Shown: positions 29,534 to 38,284 of the stretch, piece after piece
Layout: the number at the start of each line of letters is the position of its first letter
Numbering within the stretch: position 1 is the first letter of the stretch
From: Burkholderiales bacterium
GTDB lineage: Bacteria; Pseudomonadota; Gammaproteobacteria; Burkholderiales; Burkholderiaceae_C
Length of the DNA: 61,331 nt
Direction: 5' to 3'
Assembly: GCA_003963075.1 (NCBI GenBank)
Contig: RXJV01000038.1
Coordinates: 1 to 61,331 of the forward strand
Notes under the pieces: generated by a model
Database searches by the model: none
Told to the model about the DNA's origin: nothing
The model's input: the letters and a program-made list of their open reading frames with translations, nothing else
Translations under genes and position numbers: made by a program

Positions 29534-30025
29534 ATGACGGGTATGGAAGCCTCGATCGAGCTCGATACCATCGACCGCCGCATCCTGCGCGCGCTGCAGC
29601 AGGACGGCCGGGTCACCTATGACGCGCTGGCCGGCGAGGCCGGCCTGTCGTCCTCGGCCGTGCTGCGCCGGGTGCGCCGGCTGGAGGAGGCCGGCGTGAT
29701 TGCGTCCTATGTGGCCCTGGTGGCGCCCGAGCGTGTCGGGCTGGGCCTGACGGCCTACCTGAATGTGCGGCTGGAAAAGCAGACCGACAACCCGCTGCGC
29801 AACCCGCGCGACCTGTTCCGTGCCGCGGTGCAGACCTGGCCCGAAGTGGTGGAGTGTGCGGCCATGACCGGCGAGATGGACTATCTGCTGCGCGTGCTGG
29901 TGCAGGACATGCAGCACTACGCCCGCTTCATCAGCGACACCCTGCTCAAGCATCCGAGCGTGCAGGACTGCAAGACCAGCTTTGTGCTGGAGCGGCTCAA
30001 GAACACCACCGCTGTGCCGGTTTGA
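29534..30025 (+). CDS. Lrp/AsnC-family regulator, likely of hpd
   Basis: 163 residues. N-terminal HTH (DTIDRRILRALQQDGRVTYD, then AGEAGLSSSAVLRRVRRLEE) and a C-terminal RAM/AsnC ligand domain (VVECAAMTGEMDYLLRVLV). It is divergent from hpd with 110 bp between starts, the typical setting for an amino-acid-responsive activator of tyrosine breakdown. An alternative ATG at 29543 gives 160 residues. The ligand is not shown by the sequence. Confidence 0.88.
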   Translation: MTGMEASIELDTIDRRILRALQQDGRVTYDALAGEAGLSSSAVLRRVRRLEEAGVIASYVALVAPERVGLGLTAYLNVRLEKQTDNPLRNPRDLFRAAVQTWPEVVECAAMTGEMDYLLRVLVQDMQHYARFISDTLLKHPSVQDCKTSFVLERLKNTTAVPV

Positions 30026-30083
30026 ACGGCGGGGCGCGCCCCGCGCTCCGTTGGCAGGCGGCCGTCAGGCCGGAGCTGGCGGG

Positions 30084-30917
30084 TCAATCAAATTCGTGCA
30101 GCAGCTTGAGCGTATGCGCTTCACTGAGGTTGAGCAGATCAGCGATGTCGTGCAGGTCGTCCGGCACGGCCGCGTCATCCCAGCCGCGCGCGGTGTGCCG
30201 GGCCAGACGCACGGCCAGGTGCACGCAGCGCACCTGCGGGTCGCGCTCGTGCAGGTTGCCGGTGATGCGGGTCAGCAGCTCGGGCAGATGCCAGTGCTTC
30301 ATCAGTGCCTGTTCGAGTTCCGCCAGCTCGATGCCCAGCACCTGGCGCTGCGCGATCGCGCTGCGCAGATGGCGGTCGGCCTCCTGCAGCCCGGCAATCC
30401 GCAGGGCGAGGTCGGGCGCATGAACCCACAACAGCATTTCAGCGAAGTCATGCAGCAGAGCCGCGCTGTGGATGACGGCGGCATCGGGGTCGGCGCGGTG
30501 GGCCGCGAAGCCCAGCGCATAGCGGGACGCCCGTTCGGCGCGCTGCATCACCCGCGAAAGGCCGAGCAGCGCCTCTTCATGGTCGGCCAGCACGGCGTCC
30601 AGCGTGGGCTGTGGCCCGAAGTCCCGGAAGAAGGGAGTGATGCCCATCAGCACCAGAGCGGCCGTCACGGTCTCGGGGTCGGCCATCAGCCGCCCACGCC
30701 TGAGTTCGTTGGCATGGGCCAGCACCTTGAGCGTCATCAGCGGGTCGGTCGAGATCATCTCGGCCAGGCCGTGGGCATCGACGTCATCCTCGGTCGCGCG
30801 CATCAACTCCAGCGACTCGGCGGTCTCGGCCAGCACCGGGATTTCCGCCCCGGCGAACGCCGCGACCCAGGCGTCAAGGCCGGGCAGCGGAGCGGTCAGG
30901 CGCAGTGAGGTCGGCAT
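30084..30917 (-). CDS. HDOD-domain protein
   Basis: 277 residues. The HDOD pattern is visible: AEMISTDPLMTLKVLAHANE, then ALVLMGITPFFRDFG, HSAALLHDFAEMLLWVHAP and a final helix. The HD pair is in LLHDFAE, but HDOD proteins generally lack hydrolase activity and act as signalling adaptors. No output domain is attached. The stop is about 60 bp from the convergent Lrp gene. Upstream lies an 80-residue basic protein gene on the same strand. Confidence 0.82.
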   Translation of the reverse strand: MPTSLRLTAPLPGLDAWVAAFAGAEIPVLAETAESLELMRATEDDVDAHGLAEMISTDPLMTLKVLAHANELRRGRLMADPETVTAALVLMGITPFFRDFGPQPTLDAVLADHEEALLGLSRVMQRAERASRYALGFAAHRADPDAAVIHSAALLHDFAEMLLWVHAPDLALRIAGLQEADRHLRSAIAQRQVLGIELAELEQALMKHWHLPELLTRITGNLHERDPQVRCVHLAVRLARHTARGWDDAAVPDDLHDIADLLNLSEAHTLKLLHEFD

Positions 30918-30984
30918 GATGTCTCGATGCTATGCGGTCGCGGGGCCGCATGCTTGCGTCATGCGGCCCCTTTTGCGGCTCAGT

Positions 30985-31227
30985 TCACAGCCTGGGCACG
31001 CCATCGAGCCGGGCGGTCAGCTGGCCGTCGACATAGAGCGCCCCTTCGGGCGCGCCCGCCTCAGCGTAGAACTCGAGCCGGCTTTGGGTGCGGCGGCGGC
31101 GCCTGCGGTAGGCCGGCGAGAACACCAGCCGGACCGCGCGGGCCGCGCGCTTGATGCGGACCCAGCGGCGGGCCCAGGCGTCGTGGGTTTCGGCGGCGTC
31201 GGGGCCGCGCAGTTCTATCCATCTCAT
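30985..31227 (-). CDS. small basic protein, unknown function
   Basis: 80 residues, MRWIELRGPDAAETHDAWAR onwards, with a run of arginines in the middle (AYRRRRRRTQS) and a C-terminal LYVDGQLTARLDGVPRL. The ATG at 31227 has an AGGAGA ribosome site 6 bp upstream, which decides the start over an upstream in-frame MIHVMRAG extension. No TM, no known motif. It precedes the HDOD gene by 67 bp. Confidence 0.6.
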   Translation of the reverse strand: MRWIELRGPDAAETHDAWARRWVRIKRAARAVRLVFSPAYRRRRRRTQSRLEFYAEAGAPEGALYVDGQLTARLDGVPRL

Positions 31228-31293
31228 GAGGGTCTCCTTGGGCGCCAGGCCGGCCCTCATGACATGGATCATGGGGCGGGTGGCGCGCGCGGT

Positions 31294-31485
31294 TCAGGGG
31301 CTGTCGTCGGGGAAGCGGTCTCGCAGCAGGCGTCGCAGTTCGAGGCGGGCCTGCTGGCGCTGGGCCTGGGCGTCGTGCGGGCTCTGGTGCCGGCCGGCCT
31401 GGCGTTTCAGGGCCGGCGCGACGAGCGGATTGCGCGGCTTGCGCAGCGTCAGTTGCAGGGGGCGGGGCGAAGTGAACTGGGGCAT
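31294..31485 (-). CDS. small basic protein, unknown function
   Basis: 63 residues, MPQFTSPRPLQLTLRKPRNP onwards, rich in Arg/Gln and ending in a helical ARLELRRLLRDRFPDD. The ATG at 31485 has a CCGGAG ribosome site. I recall similar short proteins in Burkholderiales annotated hypothetical, but cannot name a family. It lies 66 bp upstream of the other tiny gene and downstream of the palindromic region at 31667-31706. Confidence 0.5.
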   Translation of the reverse strand: MPQFTSPRPLQLTLRKPRNPLVAPALKRQAGRHQSPHDAQAQRQQARLELRRLLRDRFPDDSP

Positions 31486-31769
31486 GGTGGGCTCCGGTGG
31501 GTGCCGCGCGCGGGCGGCGGGCAATGCAGCGGCTCGACCCCGTAAGGGCCTGCGTTTGCGCGAAAGGATCGGTTGCCCAGGGTTCGCGCTCGAGGCGAAC
31601 GGGCCGGGCGGTCAAGGGGTGAGGGTGGGCGACCTCGCCGTGCTGCTGGAGGACTTCTGCATCACGACTTGCGCAAATGATAAACAAACGTTGATCTTGC
31701 GCAAGTGCTTTTTATCGGCACCCCTGAGCTGGAGGGCGCCGGCCGTCCAATGACGGATGCGCTGAACGA
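31486..31769. other. non-coding stretch with palindromes
   Basis: No gene is supported in these 284 bp. It holds the double TTGCGCAA palindrome and the site shared with the start of the gene at 32351. The left part is GC-rich without obvious structure. Confidence 0.5.
31667..31706. promoter_or_regulatory. paired TTGCGCAA palindromes and shared site A
   Basis: ACTTGCGCAA (31667-31676) and TTGCGCAAGT (31697-31706) are 10-bp inverted arms, each containing the self-complementary 8-mer TTGCGCAA, centres 28 bp apart. The AT-rich middle carries (minus strand) AGATCAA-N6-TTTATCATTTGCGC at 31671-31697, matching a second copy at 32355-32380. A TATCAT in it could be a -10 for the leftward small genes. 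Confidence 0.55.
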
Positions 31770-32351
31770 TCAGCGCTTTTTGCTTTTGAGCGGCGCCACG
31801 CCCGACTGCAGCTTGCGCCACGCGTCGAGCTCGGCCTGCGGGCTGGGCGCAGCCGGTTTGGGCGCGGCGCGCGGCGCCGGGCCGGGCTCGGGCGTGAGCA
31901 CCTCGCCCAGCAGGTCGAGCAGCCGCGTGCGGGCCCGCTGCGGGTGGCGCCGGTAGTAGGTCAGCACCAGGCCGATGATGAAGCGCTCGTCATCGTCCTG
32001 CGGCGCGCTGGCCGGGCTCTCGGCCGGCGCAGCCACCGGCGCGAGGGCCGTGGCCATGCGGGTCAGCGGCGCGGCCGCGGCGGCCTGGCCATGCTCGATG
32101 TCCATCCAGCCCGGCGGCTTGTGGCAGAGCTGCTCGAACTGCCGCGCCAGCCGCTCACCGATCTGGCGCGAACGGCCCTTGAGCTGGCTCCAGTAGCTGG
32201 GCTGGATCTGCAAGCGCTCCGCAAAACGCCGCTCCAGGCCGCGCAGCGTGGCGGCATCGGGGTGTTTGACGGTGGCGCTGACGAATTCCTCGAACAGCCG
32301 CATCGCGTTGTCCAACCGGATCTGCGCGACGTCGCGGGGGGCGCTGGGCAT
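31770..32351 (-). CDS. small DNA-binding-type (phage-repressor-like HTH) protein
   Basis: 193 residues. The N-terminal 90 residues follow the Cro/CI-like pattern: RFAERLQIQPSYWSQLKGRS and RQIGERLARQFEQLCHKPPG, with the PPGWMD ending typical of such domains. After a Pro/Ala linker a second helical region, DDDERFIIGLVLTYYRRHPQ, resembles a partner or oligomer domain, and the tail is basic (LKSKKR). The ATG at 32351 sits only 4 bp from a site that recurs 670 bp away, suggesting autoregulation and possibly leaderless translation. Target genes unknown. Confidence 0.6.
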   Translation of the reverse strand: MPSAPRDVAQIRLDNAMRLFEEFVSATVKHPDAATLRGLERRFAERLQIQPSYWSQLKGRSRQIGERLARQFEQLCHKPPGWMDIEHGQAAAAAPLTRMATALAPVAAPAESPASAPQDDDERFIIGLVLTYYRRHPQRARTRLLDLLGEVLTPEPGPAPRAAPKPAAPSPQAELDAWRKLQSGVAPLKSKKR

Positions 32352-32354
32352 GGG

Positions 32355-32380
32355 GCGCAATGATAAATGAGCCTTGATCT
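32355..32380. promoter_or_regulatory. shared site B over the start of the HTH gene
   Basis: Minus strand AGATCAA-N6-TTTATCATT-GCGC, the same arrangement as site A at 31671-31697 apart from one base. TATCAT would be a -10 placing the transcript start close to the ATG at 32351. Confidence 0.55.
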
Positions 32381-32405
32381 GCCCACGGCGCCCCGGCCCT
32401 CCGGT

Positions 32406-34463
32406 TCAGTCGGGTTCGTCGCCCGCGCGGTAGGCCCCCACCAGCGCTGCCTGCGTGTTCGGCGGCACCGGCTCGTAGTGGGACAGCAGCAGCGTGTAGC
32501 GTCCCTGACCGGCCGTCATCGCGTTCAGCCGCGTCTGGTAGCTGGTGAGCTCGGCCAGCGGCGCGAGGCCCTGGACGACCAGGCTGCCGGGCACGGCGGC
32601 CCGGGTGCCGTTGACCTGGCCGCGGCGCGATGCGAGGTCGCCGGTGATGTCGCCGATGCCGTGCTCGGGCGCGGTGATCTCGACCTGCACGATGGGCTCC
32701 AGCACCAGCGGCCGGGCCTCGCGCACGGCGGCGATCAGCGCGCGGCGGCCGGCAGTGACGAAGGCGATCTCCTTGCTGTCCACCGAGTGGTGCTTGCCGT
32801 CGTAGACGACCACGCGCAGGTCCACCAGCGGATAGCCGGCGATGACGCCGCTGGCCAGGGCCGAGCGCACGCCCTTCTCGACCGCCGGCATGAAGGGGCC
32901 CGGGATGGTGCCGCCCTTGACCGCGTCGACAAACTCGAAGCCCGCGCCGCGCGCCAGCGGCTCGACGCGCAGATAGACCTCGCCGAACTGGCCGGCGCCG
33001 CCGCTCTGCTTCTTGTGGCGGTGGTGGCCTTCGGCGGGTGCCGAGATGGTCTCGCGGTAGGCGATGCGCGGCGGCTCGGTGAGCACGTCGCCCTTGTAGA
33101 GCTCGCGCACCCGCTCCAGCAGCAGGCGCAGGTGCAGCTCGCCGAGGCCATAGACCAGGGTCTGGTGGGTCTCACCCGCCTGCTCGATGCGCAGGCAGGG
33201 ATCTTCGTCCACCAGCCGCGCCAGCACCTCCCAGAGCTTCTGTTCGTCGCCGCGGCGTGCGGGGCTGAGGGCCAGACCATGCACCGGGGTCGGGAAGTCC
33301 AGTGGCTTGAGGAAGATGTGTTCGTCCTCCTGAGCGTCGTGCAGCACCGCGTCGAAGCTGAGGTCGTCCACCTTGGCGATGGCGCACAGGTCGCCCGGCA
33401 GGGCTTCGTCGACATCGATGTGCTTGCCGCCCTGCAGCATGAACAGGTGGCCAACACGGATGGGCTTGCGCGCATGGCCCACGAACAGCAGGCCGCCCTT
33501 GGCGACCCGGCCCTGGTGCACTCTAAGCACGCCCATCTTGCCGAGGTAGGGGTCGGCCACGACCTTGAACACATGGGCCAGCACGTGGGCCGCCGGGTCG
33601 GGCCGGGCGGGGTAGGGCGTGGGCTCGGCGCCCTTGCCCTCGAGGAAGGGCGGCGGGTTGCCCTCGGCCGGGTTGGGCATCAGCGCCTCGATGGCGGCGA
33701 GCAGTTCGCCGATGCCTGCGCCCGTCTTGGCCGACGTGAAGCAGACCGGGACCAGGTGGCCCTCGCGCAGCGCCTGCTCCAGCGGCGCGTGCAGCTCGCG
33801 CGGGTCGACGTCGCCCTCGGTCAGGTAGCGGTCGACGAAGGCCGCGTCGACCTCGACCACCTGCTCCACCAGCGCCCGGTGGGCGTCGGCGACCGACGAG
33901 AAATCGGCCTCGCCCGCCGCTGCGAAGAAGCAGTCGGCCACGCGCCGGGCGCCATCGGCGGGCAGGTTGAGCGGCAGACACTCGCGGCCGAAGACCTCGC
34001 GAATCTGCGCGAGCAGCCCGGGCAGGTCCACGCCGGGCGCGTCGATCTTGTTGACGACGATCAGCCGCGCCAGGCCGCGCTCGCCCGCCGCGGTCAGCAG
34101 GCGCTGGGCCATCAGCTCGATGCCGTTCTGCGCGTTGATGACGACCAGCGCGGTGTCGGCGGCTTCGAGCGCCGGCAGGGCCTGGCCGATGAAGTCCGGC
34201 GCGCCCGGCGTGTCGATGGCATGCACCCGGATGCCGCCGTGCGTGAAGTGCGCGAGGCTGGACTGCAGCGAATGGCCAAGCCGCTTCTCCAGCGCGTCGT
34301 GGTCGCCGACCGTGCTGCCGCGCTCGATGCTGCCGGGCTGGGCGATGGCGCCGGCATGGGCCAGCAGCGCGTCCAGCAGCAGCGTCTTGCCGGCCGCGGC
34401 CGGCCCCACCAACGCAACCGTGCGGATGCGGCTGACCCGCAAGTCCAGGCTTGTCTCGCTCAT
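32406..34463 (-). CDS. elongation factor G paralogue (EF-G-like GTPase)
   Basis: 685 residues with all EF-G domains. GTPase motifs: P-loop GPAAAGKT, DTPGAPDF, NKID and SAKTG. Domain IV (ETISAPAEGHHRHKKQSGGAGQ region) and domain V (LEPIVQVEITAPE) follow. It lacks the ribosomal-protein-operon context and departs from FusA at several switch positions (for instance GERGSTVGD-like SIERGSTVGD), so it is the widespread second EF-G type whose role is unclear, perhaps stress or ribosome recycling. Start ATG 34463. Confidence 0.88.
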   Translation of the reverse strand: MSETSLDLRVSRIRTVALVGPAAAGKTLLLDALLAHAGAIAQPGSIERGSTVGDHDALEKRLGHSLQSSLAHFTHGGIRVHAIDTPGAPDFIGQALPALEAADTALVVINAQNGIELMAQRLLTAAGERGLARLIVVNKIDAPGVDLPGLLAQIREVFGRECLPLNLPADGARRVADCFFAAAGEADFSSVADAHRALVEQVVEVDAAFVDRYLTEGDVDPRELHAPLEQALREGHLVPVCFTSAKTGAGIGELLAAIEALMPNPAEGNPPPFLEGKGAEPTPYPARPDPAAHVLAHVFKVVADPYLGKMGVLRVHQGRVAKGGLLFVGHARKPIRVGHLFMLQGGKHIDVDEALPGDLCAIAKVDDLSFDAVLHDAQEDEHIFLKPLDFPTPVHGLALSPARRGDEQKLWEVLARLVDEDPCLRIEQAGETHQTLVYGLGELHLRLLLERVRELYKGDVLTEPPRIAYRETISAPAEGHHRHKKQSGGAGQFGEVYLRVEPLARGAGFEFVDAVKGGTIPGPFMPAVEKGVRSALASGVIAGYPLVDLRVVVYDGKHHSVDSKEIAFVTAGRRALIAAVREARPLVLEPIVQVEITAPEHGIGDITGDLASRRGQVNGTRAAVPGSLVVQGLAPLAELTSYQTRLNAMTAGQGRYTLLLSHYEPVPPNTQAALVGAYRAGDEPD

Positions 34464-34589
34464 CGGGGACTCCTTCGCGACGCGGCCAGCGTAGAAGAAG
34501 CCGGCGGCGGGGGCAAGCGAGGAATCTTGCGGGGGCAGGACTGGGTCAAACGGCCACGTCGCCCCGGCGCCATGGCCTCGGGCCTGCCC

Positions 34590-34638
34590 TCACCGCTGGC
34601 CCGCGCGAGCGCGCAGCGCCGCAGCCTTGTCCGTCTTT
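34590..34638 (-). repeat. degenerate metK 3'-end copy 2
   Basis: Read on the minus strand in the metK frame this gives [15 protein letters not shown]-stop. 29 bases (34610-34638) are identical to metK bases 34861-34889; downstream the copy drifts. The stop is TGA, not TAA. Confidence 0.8.
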
Positions 34639-34647
34639 GGCTCTCCT

Positions 34648-34670
34648 CTCACGTCGCTGCGCGACATGAG
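34648..34670. repeat. hairpin of the repeat unit (imperfect)
   Basis: Arms CTCACGTCGC and GCGACATGAG, one mismatch, loop TGC. It matches the hairpin at 34782-34802 in position relative to the metK-end copies and in its CGC-TGC-GCG core. Confidence 0.6.
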
Positions 34671-34688
34671 CGTCGCCCGCGCACCGAA

Positions 34689-34704
34689 CCGCGCCTTGGC
34701 GCGG
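34689..34704 (-). terminator. possible hairpin terminator between metK-end copies
   Basis: CCGCGCC-TT-GGCGCGG forms a perfect stem next to the stop of copy 1. No T-run follows, so Rho-independent action is uncertain. Confidence 0.35.
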
Positions 34705-34709
34705 CGGCC

Positions 34710-34751
34710 TTACAGGCCGGCTGCCGCCCGCAGGGCAGCAGCTTTATCGGT
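34710..34751 (-). repeat. degenerate metK 3'-end copy 1
   Basis: 14 in-frame codons read [13 protein letters not shown]-stop, identical in protein to the true metK end at 34844-34885 but different at many third bases (for example GAT, AAA, GCT, GCC, GCA). The copy lies 134 bp from the true end. Confidence 0.85.
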
Positions 34752-34781
34752 GCGTTGGCTACGGCCGGGCCTTGCGGCCCT

Positions 34782-34802
34782 TCACTTCGCTGCGCGAAGT
34801 GA
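34782..34802. repeat. hairpin of the repeat unit (perfect)
   Basis: TCACTTCGC-TGC-GCGAAGTGA, 9-bp perfect stem, between the two copies nearest metK. Confidence 0.65.
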
Positions 34803-34843
34803 GCCTGCGCCGACAGCCGGCCAAGCTCGCTTCGCTCGGGGCC

Positions 34844-36025
<1,182 letters not shown>

Positions 36026-36099
36026 TTTTAAACTCCGGTTGGCGGTGGGTCGGCGTTGCCTAGCCTCGGAGCTGCGGCGAACGCTTTAGCAGGATTTGT

Positions 36100-36136
36100 G
36101 AATCGCCCCGCAAGTAGTTCATTAACTCGGCGATTC
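36100..36136. promoter_or_regulatory. inverted repeat between metK and the acyltransferase gene
   Basis: GAATCGCC (36100-36107) and GGCGATTC (36129-36136), perfect 8-bp arms with a 21-bp AT-richer spacer, in the middle of the 128-bp divergent region. A possible -10 TATAGG (36143) precedes the acyltransferase. Confidence 0.4.
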
Positions 36137-36153
36137 GCACAGTATAGGGAAAC

Positions 36154-37029
36154 ATGGGTCTGGTCTTTCGCTGCTTGTCCCGCCTGCCGCTGGCGGTTTT
36201 GCACGCTTTGGGCGCGTTGCTGGGCTGGCTGGTCTACTGCGGCTCGGCCACCTACCGCCAGCGTTTTCGGGCCAATGTGGCCCAGGCCGGCATCGGCTGG
36301 GCCGCGGCCAGGCCCGCGATTGCCGCGGCCGGACGGATGACGGCCGAGCTGCCGTGGCTGTGGTTCGGCAACCGCCACCGGCCGCGCGGCTCGGCCTTGC
36401 GCTGGGAGGGTGAAGAGCTGATCGCGCAGGCCCTGGCGCAGAAGCGAGGCCTGGTCGTCATGACGCCGCACATGGGCTGTTTCGAGATCTGCGCTCAGGC
36501 TATCGCCGAGCGCTTCATGACGCCCGAGTCGCCCATCACCGTGCTCTACCGCCCGGCCCGCCAGGCGGCGCTGCGCGAGGTGATGGCCGGCTCACGCGAG
36601 CGCCCGGGCCTGGCCACGGCGCCGGCCTCACTGGCCGGCGTGCGCCAGATGATTCGGGGGCTGCGCCGTGGCGAGGCGGTTGGCCTGCTGCCCGACCAGG
36701 TGCCGCCCGACGGCCTCGGGGTCTGGGCGCCGTTCTTCGGCCGGCCGGCCTACACGATGACGCTCGCGGCCCGCCTGGTGCAGCAGACCGGCGCGGCCCT
36801 GCTGCTGATCTGGGGCGAACGGCTGCCACGCGGCCGGGGCTTCGTCGTGCACGTGTTGCCGGCCCCCGAGATCGCCCCCGGCGCGTCCGCCGAGGCCGCT
36901 GCGGCGACCATCAATGCGGCGATGGAGAGCGTGATCCGGCGTGCGCCGGGCCAATACCTGTGGGGCTACCACCGCTACAAGCAGCCGCGCGGCCTGGACA
37001 TCGGTGCGGCGCCTATGCAGGAAGGCTGA
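36154..37029 (+). CDS. lauroyl/myristoyl acyltransferase, LpxL/HtrB family
   Basis: 291 residues with an N-terminal TM segment (about 8-30), the catalytic HX4E motif in TPHMGCFEICAQ, the LPDQVP stretch and YLWGYHRYK near the end, all of the LpxL/LpxM lysophospholipid acyltransferase family. It adds a secondary acyl chain to Kdo2-lipid A at the inner membrane. Which acyl acceptor position is used cannot be read. Its 3' end overlaps the convergent kinase gene by 17 bp. Confidence 0.9.
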   Translation: MGLVFRCLSRLPLAVLHALGALLGWLVYCGSATYRQRFRANVAQAGIGWAAARPAIAAAGRMTAELPWLWFGNRHRPRGSALRWEGEELIAQALAQKRGLVVMTPHMGCFEICAQAIAERFMTPESPITVLYRPARQAALREVMAGSRERPGLATAPASLAGVRQMIRGLRRGEAVGLLPDQVPPDGLGVWAPFFGRPAYTMTLAARLVQQTGAALLLIWGERLPRGRGFVVHVLPAPEIAPGASAEAAAATINAAMESVIRRAPGQYLWGYHRYKQPRGLDIGAAPMQEG

Positions 37030-38284
37030 GCCTGGCTTCCAGGCCGCCGCCTGCGCGCAACCGCAGCTCCAGCGTCGCGCCCAGCGCCTGCGCCAGCCGC
37101 TGCGCGATGGCAAGGCCCAGTCCGGTGCCGCCGCTGTCGCGGTTGCGCGAGGTTTCCAGTCGCACATAGGGCTGCAGCACCGCCTGCAGCTGCTCGGCAG
37201 GAATGCCTGGGCCGCGGTCGAGCACGGCGATGAGCACGTGGTCGTTGCCCGGTCTGACGACCAGCTCGGCGCCGCCTGCAAACTTGACCGCGTTGTCGAG
37301 CAGGTTGCCGACGATGCGGCGCAGCGCCCGCGGCTTCGTCCTGAACGCCGAGATTACAGCGGGCGCGTCAAGGCGGACGGCATGGCCGGCATCCTGGGCG
37401 TCGCAGACCAGGCCGTCCAGCAGTGCGGCCAGATCCACGGGTTGGGCCGCCTCCTCGGCGGCGTGGGCGCTGGCGGCGTAGCTCAGGCCCTCGGCGACGA
37501 GGCTGTGCATCTCGTCGATGTCGGCCAGCAGCTTTTCGCGCGCCTGGGCTTCGGCCAGCAGCTCGCTGCGCAGGCGCATGCGGGTCAGCGGCGTTTGCAG
37601 GTCGTGCGTGATGGCCGCCAGGATCTGCGAGCGCTCGCGCAGATGCGCCTGGATGCGCGCCTGCATGGTGTTGAAGGCCCGCGCGGCCGATGCCAGCTCG
37701 CGCGGGCCGGCTTCGGGCAGCGGTGCGGCATCGGGGTCTGCGCCAAGGCGCTCGGCCGCGTCGGCCAGACGGCGCAGCGGTCGCGTGGCCAGGCGCGCAG
37801 CGGCTGCGCCGCACAGCGCCAGCACGGCGATCTGCGCGGCCAGCAGGCCCAGCGTGGCCGGCGAGAGCAGCAGCAGCGGCGGCCGCACACGCAGGGTCAG
37901 CGGCGAGCCGTCGGCCAGCGTCAGCGCAAAGGCCAGTTCGCCGTCGGGGCGCACGCCATAGGTTTTGATGCGCCCGGCGCCGACCTCGCCGGCCAGGGTG
38001 TGCGCGAGGGCCATGGCCGATTCGGTCGATGCCAGGTCGGCGGGCGGCGCGGCGAGTTCGTAGCGGTAGTTGGGCCGTGCGAGCCGCGCCAGCCAGGCGG
38101 CGCGCTCGGCGGCGGGCAGGCGGTCCAGCACGGCGAGGGCCGTCGCCGCGTCGCGGCCAACGTAGGCATGCATCATGCGGCCCATCGCGTCGAGGCGGTC
38201 GTCCAGCCAGGCCAGGCTGGCCAGGCCATAGGCCAGCAGCAGTGCGGCGCCTAACAGGCCCGCGATGCGACTGGCCAGGCTCAT
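37013..38284 (-). CDS. membrane sensor histidine kinase
   Basis: 423 residues. Two TM segments (about 8-28 and 155-178) bracket a periplasmic region, then HAMP, the phospho-acceptor ITHDLQTPLTRMRLRSE (H-box), N-box GNLLDNAVKFAGG, G1 DRGPGIP and G2 GGTGLGLAIAQRL. Signal unknown. It is coupled to the response regulator by an ATGA overlap (38281-38284). Confidence 0.92.
   Translation of the reverse strand: MSLASRIAGLLGAALLLAYGLASLAWLDDRLDAMGRMMHAYVGRDAATALAVLDRLPAAERAAWLARLARPNYRYELAAPPADLASTESAMALAHTLAGEVGAGRIKTYGVRPDGELAFALTLADGSPLTLRVRPPLLLLSPATLGLLAAQIAVLALCGAAAARLATRPLRRLADAAERLGADPDAAPLPEAGPRELASAARAFNTMQARIQAHLRERSQILAAITHDLQTPLTRMRLRSELLAEAQAREKLLADIDEMHSLVAEGLSYAASAHAAEEAAQPVDLAALLDGLVCDAQDAGHAVRLDAPAVISAFRTKPRALRRIVGNLLDNAVKFAGGAELVVRPGNDHVLIAVLDRGPGIPAEQLQAVLQPYVRLETSRNRDSGGTGLGLAIAQRLAQALGATLELRLRAGGGLEARLSLPA

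Larger units (their letters stand above)
34464..34843. other. 380-bp stretch with degenerate metK 3'-end copies, no gene
   Basis: No independent gene is supported. It contains two extra copies of the metK 3' end (34590-34638 and 34710-34751), each joined to hairpins of one type, listed separately. The part next to the EF-G gene (34464-34585) has no structure I can name. Confidence 0.7.

Noticed and set aside
27282-29537. Long + strand frame opposite hpd
   Set aside because: Shadow of hpd and of the hydrolase gene; no family match.
32367-34802. Very long open frame on the + strand opposite the EF-G paralogue
   Set aside because: It mirrors the coding strand of the GTPase gene and its protein is low-complexity His/Gln/Arg-rich; high GC makes such antisense frames common.
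34464-34843. A hidden small gene after metK
   Set aside because: Any reading beyond the metK tail copies has no start and no motif; the copies themselves are non-coding now.
36026-36153. SAH- or SAM-type riboswitch before metK
   Set aside because: A CTCCGAGG...GCAACGCC stretch recalls the SAH motif, but the downstream CAGGCTCGG strand and the pseudoknot partner are missing.
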